Positions 31,217 through 41,400 of a DNA stretch of 59,308 bases are shown here, in pieces. The stretch covers positions 1 through 59,308 of the forward strand of contig JAFAOU010000068.1 of assembly GCA_019247495.1 (NCBI GenBank), written 5' to 3'. This DNA comes from Acidobacteriota bacterium (GTDB lineage: Bacteria > Acidobacteriota > Thermoanaerobaculia > Gp7-AA8). Position numbers and translations under genes: made by a program. Under the pieces are notes generated by a model. That model saw nothing but the letters and a program-made list of their open reading frames with translations. It had not been told where the DNA came from and did not search any database. Each line of letters begins with the position of its first letter. The first letter of the stretch is position 1.

Positions 31217-34207
31217 TCAGAAAACGAAGCGTACCTGCAGTTGGAACATGCGCGGTGGGTCGACGTTCGCGAATGCCGGGATTGCATTCGTTGCGCTCCC
31301 CACGGCGACCAGTTGGCCGAAGGTGGAAAGCGGCGCGGTGCCGTCGCCGTAGACCGTTTGGCCGCGGCCGAGGTAGTTGCCGTGGTTGAGGAGGTTGAAT
31401 CCTTCGACGCGCAGGAGAACCGTGCCGAGGGACGATTGGCGGAGGCGGGTTTCGATGAAGGCGGCGACGTCGGACGTCGATGTTCCTCGGAAGGCGGACT
31501 TCGGCATCACTGCGCCGTTGACGACTGGACGGTCGTTGTTGGCGCCGTCGCCGTTGTTGTCGATGCCGGTTGTCGCGGTGAACGGACGTGCCGAGGCGTA
31601 CTGCATCAGCGTGCCGACGGTGATGTTGAACGGCAGTTGGTAATTGAGAGTGAGGACGGCGCGGTGGCGCTGGTCGAGCAGGCTCGGTCCGCGTTCTTCG
31701 TCGCCGAGGCGGGAAATGATGGCCTGGTTCGGGCCGACGCCGTTGCCGTCGGGCTCCGTCGTGTTTGTGGCCTTCGACAGCGTGTAGCTCAGCGCTGCGA
31801 AGAAACGCGAACTGCCGCGGTAGCTGATCTGCGTCTGCAGTCCGTTGTAGTCGGCCTCGCCGAGGTTCATGAGCACGTTGACCTGGCGCACGCCGCCGTT
31901 GACGGGGAGGATGGGGCGCGTTGCATTTGCGGCGGCGACGCTGCGAGTCTGGCCGGGGGCGGTGCGGTCGAACGGGGACGGCGCATTGAGATCGACGTTG
32001 CGAACGAGATCGGTCCAGTGCTGGTGCACGAAGTCGGATCCGATAAAGAGACCTTTGCCGAATTCGCGTTCGGCGCCGAGAGACATGACCTGACTCTTCG
32101 GATTCACCAGTTCATCCGGATAGAACGGCAGCTTGTCGAAGTTGAGACCGTATTTTGCGAACTGACTTTCGTAAAAACTGCGACGGCCTGCCTGGATGAC
32201 GATGTCGCGGGCCGGCAACTGTGAGGCGGGCAACGTTTTCGGATCGAACGACAGCGGCAGGCATGATCCGGTGAGGCAAGTCGGGAATCCGAACTGCCCC
32301 GGCGTGGCGGTGTACGTCGTGAGTCCGTCCAGTCCGTTCACGAGATAGCCGGCGATGAGATTCGACTGGATCTGCGTGTAGTACATGCCGTAGCCGCCGC
32401 GGATGGCCAGGCGCGGATCGCCGTTGGGATGCCAGCCGAATCCGAGGCGAGGTTCGAAGTTTTTCTTTGCGTCAGTCAGCGTCTGACGATCGTAGCGGAG
32501 GCCGGCCTCAACGTTGAGATTGTCGGTGACATGGATGCTGTCCTGCACGAATCCCGTGTAGAGCCGCTGCGTGAGTTTGTAATTGCTGATCCCGAAGTTG
32601 ATCGGCTGCGTGTAGGACTGCACGTCGGCCAGCGTGAGTTGATCGAACGGTTTGGTGGTCGTGTTCTTGAACGTGAACGTGCCGAGGAGCGCAGTGCCCG
32701 GCTCGCTGCCAAAGCCACCGGACGTGTGGTTGATGATGTTGCCGCCGACGCGGACGTAGTGCTTGCCGCGCGACCACGACAACGTGTCGGAGAACTGCGA
32801 CTGCCGGCCAAAGAGATCGGAGACGCGCGACTGCCCGATCGTGAACGGCACCGAGCCGGAGCGCGTGTAGGTCGTGGAGAGCGTCTGCGCTTCCCACTTC
32901 GTAACGGGACCGCCGTGGAGGTAGGCAATGCGTGCCTCATTGAAGAGGTCCGGCGACAGGACAGCCGTTTCATTCATCTGGCCCGTCCATGATCCGCGCG
33001 AGTACTTACGGGCCACGCTCGGCGCGCTCGTGCCGCCGACGGCGTCCTGCGGATTGTCGTCGTAAAACTTGTCGACATTCGCGCGCAGCATCAACGTCTG
33101 ATTCGAAGTGAGCTGATGATCGAGCCGGGCGTTGAAGAGCGACTGCCGGTAGTGGCCGGTGTAGGCGAGATCGCCATTCGCCGGGAGGACGAACGCGGGC
33201 AGCGTCGGCGAGAGGAAGGTCGTCCGATCCTGGCGCGTGTAGTCGGCGGTGAGGAAAAAGAATGTCCTGTCCTTCGCGATCGGACCTCCGAGCGAGCCAG
33301 AGTACTGGTTGAGCGCATCGGGGATGTCGACCGGGTTGATCGCGGCGAGCGTCGCAGGCGTGACGCACGTTGCCACGGACGGCGCGCAAAAACCGCTGGT
33401 TGAGAAGGTCCTGGCCTGAGCGCTGCCGAGGCGATTCATGTAGAGCAGCTCGCCGTGCATGTTGTTCGTGCCGGACTTCGTGACGATGTTCAGTGCCGGA
33501 CCTGCCGTCCATCCGTACTCGGCGGAAAAAGCGTTCGAGAGCACGGTAACTTCCTGAATCGCGCCAAGCGGGATCGTGGCGATCATCGTCTGACGCCCCC
33601 ACGCTTCGTCGTCGTTCGCGCCGTCCAGCGTGAACGTCGTGGTGCGCCGCGACCCGGCGCCGGTGACGAAGTAGGTCTGATTGACGAAGAGATCGCCCGT
33701 TCCTTTTCCCTGCCGGAATGCAGAGTTGAGGAGCGGCAACGACGACATCTTGCGTCCCAGGATCGGCGTCTCGTCGATCTGTTTGGTGTCGATGCGGCGG
33801 CCGATCTGCGGGTCAGCACGCACGCCTTCGGCCGTACCGAAGACCGTGACTTCCGAGGCGCCGGTACCGACGAGGAGGCTCACCTTCAGCGTGGCGGTCT
33901 CGCCGGAACGGAGCGTGACGTCGCTCCGCTCTTCGTTGCCGAAACCGGCTTTGGAAACGCGGACGGTGTAGCTGCCGGTAAGCGGCAGCGCGGCGATTGT
34001 GGCGCGGCCGTCGCTGCCGGAGGCCGCTTCACGGACCGCGCCGGTGGCGGTGTTGGTGACGGTGACGTGCGCATCCGGCACGACTGCGCCGGACTGGTCG
34101 GCCACGACGACGATCATCGTGGCGGTGTTGGGAGACTGCGCAGCCAAAGGCAGCGCGAGCAAAAGCAAAAGCGCGAACAACAATAGTGATGAGACATACG
34201 TCTTCAT
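31217..34207 (-). CDS. Oar-like TonB-dependent outer membrane receptor
   Basis: A 996-residue outer membrane receptor. Signal peptide MKTYVSSLLLFALLLLLALPLAAQ; a carboxypeptidase-regulatory-like beta-sandwich (ADQSGAVVPDAHVTVTNTATG, residues ~30-110); a plug around 130-250 (VNQTYFVTGAGSRRTTTFTLDGANDDEAWG, VTVLSNAFSAEYGWTAGPALNIVTKSGTNNMHGELLY); then a 22-strand-type barrel ending MFQLQVRFVF with terminal Phe. The architecture is that of acidobacterial Oar/CarbReg TonB receptors for large carbohydrate or peptide ligands. The start at 34207 puts the signal peptide first and has GGAG upstream; the frame extends to 34354 without merit. Ligand unknown; no adjacent SusD or hydrolase. Confidence 0.9.
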   Translation of the reverse strand: MKTYVSSLLLFALLLLLALPLAAQSPNTATMIVVVADQSGAVVPDAHVTVTNTATGAVREAASGSDGRATIAALPLTGSYTVRVSKAGFGNEERSDVTLRSGETATLKVSLLVGTGASEVTVFGTAEGVRADPQIGRRIDTKQIDETPILGRKMSSLPLLNSAFRQGKGTGDLFVNQTYFVTGAGSRRTTTFTLDGANDDEAWGRQTMIATIPLGAIQEVTVLSNAFSAEYGWTAGPALNIVTKSGTNNMHGELLYMNRLGSAQARTFSTSGFCAPSVATCVTPATLAAINPVDIPDALNQYSGSLGGPIAKDRTFFFLTADYTRQDRTTFLSPTLPAFVLPANGDLAYTGHYRQSLFNARLDHQLTSNQTLMLRANVDKFYDDNPQDAVGGTSAPSVARKYSRGSWTGQMNETAVLSPDLFNEARIAYLHGGPVTKWEAQTLSTTYTRSGSVPFTIGQSRVSDLFGRQSQFSDTLSWSRGKHYVRVGGNIINHTSGGFGSEPGTALLGTFTFKNTTTKPFDQLTLADVQSYTQPINFGISNYKLTQRLYTGFVQDSIHVTDNLNVEAGLRYDRQTLTDAKKNFEPRLGFGWHPNGDPRLAIRGGYGMYYTQIQSNLIAGYLVNGLDGLTTYTATPGQFGFPTCLTGSCLPLSFDPKTLPASQLPARDIVIQAGRRSFYESQFAKYGLNFDKLPFYPDELVNPKSQVMSLGAEREFGKGLFIGSDFVHQHWTDLVRNVDLNAPSPFDRTAPGQTRSVAAANATRPILPVNGGVRQVNVLMNLGEADYNGLQTQISYRGSSRFFAALSYTLSKATNTTEPDGNGVGPNQAIISRLGDEERGPSLLDQRHRAVLTLNYQLPFNITVGTLMQYASARPFTATTGIDNNGDGANNDRPVVNGAVMPKSAFRGTSTSDVAAFIETRLRQSSLGTVLLRVEGFNLLNHGNYLGRGQTVYGDGTAPLSTFGQLVAVGSATNAIPAFANVDPPRMFQLQVRFVF

Positions 34208-34257
34208 CGGATTCTCCTTCGATTTGTGCGGTTGGCGGGCGGCGCGCGAAAACGGAA

Positions 34258-34956
34258 CTAGATGTTCCGGCGCCGGCAAGCCAGAAGGAGATCGACAACG
34301 GCCGGAAGCGGCTCGGCCTTCTGCAGGTGTGTGGTGCGTCCAGTGAAACGGCACCTTGAACTCGGAACGGGAGTCCCGAGAAGATTCGCGCCGGACGGTA
34401 CCGCTACGAACGTCTGGCTGATGACGATCGTCGAATCGTCGAACGTTGGATACGGCACCGGTGTCGACGATTGCTGCGTGATGCCGGATCCGTTTCGCGC
34501 GCCGTCAGCCCAGGCGAGTACAGCGGGATCGCCATCGCGAGCCGCTTCCGCGCGTCCGGACGGCAGCATCCGCGGCAGAACCTGCTCCGCCTTCGCATCG
34601 CGGACGATGGAGAACGAATTACGGCTCTCGAAATGCAGCTCGTGCACTTCGTCGCCGGTGCGGATCAGAATCCGGGCATTGTTTGTGTCGACGTTCGGAA
34701 CGACGAACGTGAAACTGCGAAGCTGGATGTCGAGATGCGGCGTGACGCGGAAGGCGTAGTACTCACCGCCGTCCACCGACAGAAACGCTTCCCACTCTTC
34801 GGCCTTGGGCGGCAATTGCGCGGAAGTCCACCGCAACTCGGCGAACGAGCCGCCGCGCAACGTGGCGCCGTTCGCCGGCGCGACGACGCGCAGCGACTCG
34901 GCCCGCGCAAACGACGCACAAGCGAAAAGTGCAACGGCCAGTGCCACACGACGCAT
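34258..34956 (-). CDS. Secreted hypothetical protein with Ig-like N-terminal segment
   Basis: A 232-residue exported protein with signal peptide MRRVALAVALFACASFARA. The following SLRVVAPANGATLRGGSFAELRWTSAQLPPKAEEWEAFLSVDGG has the pattern 'i..P..G..l..G....i.W' of Ig-like or FN3-like domains that precede cell-surface or protease modules. The rest is unassigned. It lies 50 nt upstream of the TonB receptor on the same strand and could be its co-transcribed accessory factor. No Shine-Dalgarno is obvious; TATCAT lies 10 nt upstream of the ATG. Confidence 0.6.
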   Translation of the reverse strand: MRRVALAVALFACASFARAESLRVVAPANGATLRGGSFAELRWTSAQLPPKAEEWEAFLSVDGGEYYAFRVTPHLDIQLRSFTFVVPNVDTNNARILIRTGDEVHELHFESRNSFSIVRDAKAEQVLPRMLPSGRAEAARDGDPAVLAWADGARNGSGITQQSSTPVPYPTFDDSTIVISQTFVAVPSGANLLGTPVPSSRCRFTGRTTHLQKAEPLPAVVDLLLACRRRNI

Positions 34957-35022
34957 GGAAGCGGCGATGATAAGCGATTTCGACCGCCGGCGATGCCACG
35001 CATCGGCGGCCGGCGAACGGTT

Positions 35023-35205
35023 CTACTTGCGATCGCCGCGATCGCCCTGCCCCGCCTTCGAAGCCGCGGAGGCTTTCTTGCGGACGTCCTGCGATAGCGA
35101 GCGGCTCACGTCGTCGGATTCCTTGAACTGCCCTTTGTCGTCACGGCGGACGTAACGCTTGTCCCCCGGATGCGGTTCGATCAATTCGCGTTTCTTAGCA
35201 GGCAT
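35023..35205 (-). CDS. Small conserved basic protein (KRELI..GDKRYVRRD family)
   Basis: A 60-residue hydrophilic protein: MPAKKRELIEPHPGDKRYVRRDDKGQF, then SDDVSRSLSQDVR and a C-terminus AGQGDRGDRK. This strongly conserved but uncharacterised small protein is found in many bacteria, usually with the same GDKRYVRRD core and GQGDRGD tail. It is largely disordered in appearance and rich in Lys/Arg/Asp. The start at 35205 has GGGGGAA 8 nt upstream; a second ATG at 35211 is too close to that site. It faces away from the giant gene at 35447, 241 nt apart, a stretch with no other recognised feature. Confidence 0.8.
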   Translation of the reverse strand: MPAKKRELIEPHPGDKRYVRRDDKGQFKESDDVSRSLSQDVRKKASAASKAGQGDRGDRK

Positions 35206-35446
35206 TTTCATGTTCCCCCGCGGTACGGAAGAGCAAGGGAAATGCCGGAAGGGGCGGAATCGGCCTCGCGTCAGCCAGGAAAAAAACTTTGCGCGGGATG
35301 GTGAAAATAACCCTTCCTTTGTGGCAAGATGTACGTCCCAGGTCCCCGTACCAACAATTAACTCGACGCCATCGCTTGCTATGCATTTGCCGGCACGGGT
35401 CGAACTGCAGCACAGCGCGATGCAAATCGCTCCAAGGAACACGCAC

Positions 35447-38400
35447 ATGAGACATCCCCTGACCCACCGGGCGCTGCGAACCATCATCGTCACCAGCTGT
35501 CTGCTTTTCTTATGCGCAGGCGCGGCGTTCGGCCAGGCTGCGGCCGGGTATTCGGAGTACTTCCTGCCCGGCGACGAGCAGAACATGTACTTCATCTTCA
35601 ACGACCTCGATACGAATGCCGGCGCGACCGGCATGCACTCGGTCACCTCGGTCGTTGCATGGTCGGCGAACACCACCGTCTACTACGACCATTGGGAAAA
35701 CGGCTACAACTTCGATCCGAACAATCCGGCGGCCACGGCCGACGAAACCTACACGCTGGCCACGCCCGGAACGATCAAAGTCTTCGAATCATCCAACGTT
35801 CCCAACATCCGGAACGCCGCGAGCACCTGCGCCGGCCAGACCAATCCCGGCAACCGCTGCTACGACGGCGGCGACCGCGTCTACGTCGCCGGCGGACCGG
35901 TCACCGTAACCCGCGCCATGTGGATGGAAGCCCGAGGAGCGGGCAACCAGGGGGATGCGTGGGAGATCTATCCCGTCAAGCCGCAGTTGACGACATATGT
36001 CCTCCCGTTCGGCGAGGACAACTTCGCCACGGACACGAACTTCTTCACCGGTTTCGAGCGCGTCTATGCGCTCATCCAGGCCACCGACGACAACACCACG
36101 GTCACCGTCGATCTGAATCATGACGGTGCGCCCGATATCCTCAACCTGAATCGAGACGCCACCTGGAACAATGCCGGCGACGGGACGACGGTTACGCTGC
36201 AAAAAGGCGAAACGTTTCTCCTCGACCGCGTCAGCGCCTGTTCGCTGCACGTGACCTGTACGACCTTTCCCGGCGGCGGACCGCTGAATTCGGGCGCCGT
36301 GATCAACGGCAACAAAACGCTGCAGGTGAAGTACGTGGCCGGCCGCATTGCCCAGACCTACGCGGCGCGCGGACTAAGCGCCTTCCCGCGCGGCTTCTGG
36401 ACCAACGACTACTACGCCCCGTTCAGCCAGGCCGCGAACGCCAACGCCGGCGTTACCGACTACTACCTCTTCAATCCCAACGCCACGCCGCTGACGATCA
36501 ATTGGCAGAGTCAGACGACGTCCGGATCATTTGCCATTCCCGGCAACAGCTCGCAGTCGTACAACCGCGCCATCGGCGCAAACCCCTCCGTGCCAGTCGG
36601 CTCCGGCCTGTACTTCAGCGCCACCAGTCCGTTCTGGGGCGTTGGATTCGGCGACTCGACGTCGCAAGGCACTCCGACCGGTCAGGCCTTCGAATGGGGC
36701 TTCAGCCTTCTGCCGACGACCTTCCTCTACAAAGAGCACTTCATGGGGTGGTCGCCGGGATCGCTGCCGTTGAATACGGCGCCGACGAACGGCAACGGCG
36801 TCTTCCTCACGGTCGGCCAGGACAACACGCAAGTGTTTGTCGACTACAACAACGACGGGACGCCCGACGTCACCTACACGCTGAACCGCCTGCAGAGCCA
36901 GTTCGTCCCGCCCGGTCCGACCGGTGCGCTCGACGGCGCGCGCTTCTACGCCACCGGGCTGTTCTCGATGTCATACGGCGAGAACGCCGACACCGCGACG
37001 ACTCCGACGCCCAATCTCGACCTCGGCTACGTCGCGCTGCCGGCCACCGACTTCGTCTCGCTGGTCCTGACCACGAGCAAGAGCGCCAATCCCGCTGTGG
37101 TTTCGACTGCCAGCGGCTCGACGACAAGCTTCACCATCAAAGCGAATACGCAGGCGTACAACGTCGATGGCGTCACCGTCGTCGACACGATGCCGCCGAA
37201 CTGGCAGTTCGTGCCTGGATTCACCACGATCACGAAGCCCGATCTCACCGTCACCAACAGCGCGGCTGCCGCCGGAACGGTAACCACCAACGGCACCACC
37301 GCAGTCGTCGGCACCGGCACGACCTTCACCGCGCTGACCGCTGGAAATCCGATCACCATCGCCGGCATCGGCTACACGATTCAGAGCATCACCGACAACA
37401 CGCACCTCACGCTGGCTACGACCGCGCCGGCCGCGGCCGGCCAGACATACTTCGTCGCAGGCGCAGGCAATGAGCCGGTGATCACGGGAGCCGGCACGGC
37501 AGGCAACCCTTACGTTCTGACATGGTCCACGGCCAAGACCGGCGGAGCGTTCCTTCCGAACCAGCAGGTCACGATCACGTTCCGCGCGGCCACGACTTCG
37601 GCGTTCGCGAACGGAACGCTGAGTCAGAACAACGTCGTCTCCAGCGCCACGCGCACCGTCGGCAACAGCCCGCCGGTGTCGCAGACCTTCACCGCCACCG
37701 ACTTCGCGTACGTCGCCTCCGGGAGCGTCTCGATTACGAAGGCGTCGAGTGTTCCGGCGGCAACGCCGCTCTTCCCCGGCGACACCTTCACCTACACAAC
37801 AACGGTCACCAATCCAGCTTCGGCAGGAACGAATCCCCTGACCGGAATCGCAATCTACGACTCGCTGCCGGCGGGCCTCTCGATGGTGGCCGGGACCACG
37901 TCGCTGAATCGATCGACGGTCGGCGACAGCTTCAATTCGCAGGCGTACACGCTCAATGTCGGCACGCGGAACTGGGCCGGCAACTGGACTGAGGCCGGCG
38001 ACACGGGCGGCGGCGCCACGAACGGCTCGGCGGTTCAAGGCGATGTTCAGATCGTCGGCACCGAACTTCGTCTCGACAACGCGAATTCAACCCAGATGAC
38101 GATCTCGCGTGCTGTGAACCTGACTGGCGCAACCAACGCCCGGCTCTCGTTCCGCTACCGCACCGACACCGGCGTCGACGCCGCCGACGTTTTCTCGATC
38201 CTCGGCGGCACTGCCGGCGTCGGCGGCGCATTCGGCACCACCATCGGCACGATCACCGGCATCACCGGCGCCACGACCGGAACGGCCAGCTTTGATATCA
38301 CCGGGTTGATCAACGCGAACACTGCCATCCGTTTCACCTTCCCCGCGGGCAGCTATCAGGGCGCGACCGAATTCATTTACATCGACGACGTCTCCATCAC

Positions 38401-41400
38401 CTTCGACGTCGCGGTCGCCGTCGCGGGCAACAACCCTCCCGACATCCTTTCCTCGAGCTCGCTCTACACGCTCGTTGGCGGACAGTCGCTGACCGCGACG
38501 AACACCGTGCAGGTCAACAATCCGTTCCCCTCCGGCCAGACGTCGGTGACCAACACCTCGTTCACGTCATCGGTCCAGCTTCCGATCCAACTCGCCAGCA
38601 ATCCGGTCACGAACATCGTGGCCACGCCGACGGTGCTGGCGGCGACCGTGGCCGGCCGCCTGTGGCTCGACGCGGATGCCGATGCCATTCAGGACATCGG
38701 CGAGCCCGGCATCGACAACGTCATCGTCACGCTGAAAGACCAGTTCGGAACTCCTGTGGCAAGCGCCACCACCGATTCGAATGGCCGCTTTATCTTCTCC
38801 GGCGTCGCCCCCGGCAACGGCTACTACGTCGAGGCCACGACCTCCGGCAATCCGAACGGGCTTCCGCCCGGCCTCACGCAGTCCGCTCCGATCGGCAACA
38901 CGAACAACCGCACAGCCGTGTTCAACCTCAGCGCGGGCCAGAACTACAACCAGGCAGATCTCGGCTACGCGGCGTCGAGCTCCACGGCGGCCTTCGGAGA
39001 TCAGGCCTGGGTCGATGCCAATGGCAACGGCCTGCGCGATCCGGGCGAGGTCGGCCTCGGCGGTGTGGTCATCAAGCTGTATCGCGATACGAACGGCAAC
39101 GGCGTGCTCAACGTCGGCGTCGACGCGCTCGTCGATACGCTGGTCTTCGGGACGGGAACCGTGTCTGCCACGAACGGCTCGACCGCAATCGTCGGCACCG
39201 GCACGACCTTCACCACGCTCCAGAACGGCGACACCATCTCGATCTCCGGCACGACCTACACCGTCAACACCGTCACCGATAACACGCATCTGAACCTGAC
39301 CGCGAACTTCACCGGCACCACCGGCGCCGGTCTGGCGTACAAGATCCCCACCACCACCGCTTCGGACGGGAGCTACCTCTTCTCCGGTATCTCTCCGGCC
39401 ACGGGCGTTGAGACCTACTTCGTCGTGGCAAGGACGCCCGCGGGATACACGCTGACGACGCCAACGCCGGGAAGCCCGAACGTCACCTTCAAATACACCA
39501 GCGTCTTCGGAGGAGCGTCGTTCCTCTCCGCCGATTACGGATATCTCCCACCCGGCGGTACGACCTTCTCGTACAAGGACCGCATCTTCAAGGACACCGT
39601 CTTCTCCACCGGCCCGGGCACGGTTTCGGCGACGAACGGATCGAATGCGGTGGTCGGCACCGGAACGACGTTCAAGAACAACAACATCGGCGACGCGTTC
39701 GAGATCGCCGGCGTCGGCTACACCATCGCCACGATCACCGACGACACGCACCTGACCTTGACCACGAACTACGCGCAGGCGACGGGAGCGGGCAAGGCCT
39801 ACAAGTCGTTCGGCACGTTCGACAACACGGAGTCAGGCATCGGCGGTGTTTCGGTCGAGATTCTCGACAGCAGCCTGAACGTCATCGGCACCACGATCAC
39901 CGCCGCCGACGGCACATTCACATTCAGCGGCATGACCGGCGGCGGCGCCGACTACACGATCAAGATCACGGACACCACCGGCGTCCTGACGAACTTCATC
40001 GGTACGAGCAGCTACGCCATCGCCGATCAGCGCCTGGTCTCGAACCTGGTCGCGAGCATCGACCGTTCCGCGACGCCGAGCTTCGGATTCACCGTCAGCC
40101 GTTCGATCGGCGACACAGTCTTCAATGACCTGAACGGCAACGGCTTCCAGGACGCGGGCGAGCCCGGCATTGCCGGCGTCACCGTCCGTATTGCCAAAGA
40201 CGCCAACGCCAACGGCATCATCGATCTCGCTGCCGGCGCCGGAACCGTTACCGCGACGAACGGCTCCCCCACCGTCACCGGTGCGGGCACGACCTTCCTC
40301 AACTACCACGCCGGCGAACCGATCGCCATCGCAGGCACCGGCTACATCATCCAGAGCATTGCCAGCAATACCAGTCTCACGCTGACCACGAACTACGGGC
40401 AGGCCACCGGCGCCGGAAAAGCGTTCACCGCCAATCCGGCCGGCGCGGGAACGGTGGCCACGACGGCGGCGTCCAACGTCGTCACCGGCACCGGCACCGC
40501 ATTCCTGACCGACTTCAAGGTCAACGACACCATCAACATCAACGGCACCGACTTCGTCGTGCAGAGCATCGCCAGCAACACCAGCATGAATCTGACGACG
40601 AACGCCGCCGCCACCGCGGCAGGCCTCGCCTATCGCGCGCCGGTGTTCTTCGGCGTCGTCACCACCGACGCCAACGGCAAGTACCTCTTCTCCGGCCTTG
40701 CCAACGGCAGCTACATCGTCAGCGTGCAGAATCCGGCCAGCTTCAACTACATCGGTGCTGATATCGGAACCGTTCAGGCCACGAACGCTTCCGCGGCTGT
40801 CGTCGGCACCGGCACGGCCTTCACGAAGTTCGTGGCCGGCGAAACGATCACGATCACCACCGCCGGTGTGAACGCGACGTACACGATTCTCAGCATCACC
40901 GACGACACCCACCTGACCCTCTCCACCAACTTCGCCCAAGCCACCGGCGCGGGCAAGGTCTACGGCCGTCCGGACAGCGACGCCGTCTCGCTCGGCGCGC
41001 AACTCGGCGCCACCGTTACCGCGGCGGGCAGCGTCCTCGATCGCGATTTCGCGTTCCAGGTGCCGGCCGCCAGCCAGCGCGCCATCACCGGTAAGCTCTG
41101 GAACGACGCGGACAAGAACGGAGTCATCGGCAACACCGAATCCGGCCTCTCGGGCGTCACGCTGGACATCATCCCGATCGCCACAGGCCCGGGCACGCTC
41201 TCGGTGACGAACGGCGTCAACAGCGTCGTCGGCACCGGCACCACGTTCACGCAGTACTCGCCTGGCAACGTCATCACCATCGCCGGCGTGCCGTACACCA
41301 TCTCCGGCATCACCGACGACACCCACCTCACGCTCACCGTCCTCTACCGCGGAGCGACCGCCGCCGGCCTCGCCTACCAGCGTGGTGGTGCCGCCATCGA

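Noticed and set aside
34208..34354. N-terminal extension of the TonB receptor
   Set aside because: It would place 49 non-hydrophobic residues before an obvious signal peptide; ATG at 34207 has a GGAG site.
35206..35446. Coding capacity between the small basic protein and the giant gene
   Set aside because: Frames here only extend the two neighbours upstream of convincing starts; no motif or ribosome binding site for another gene.
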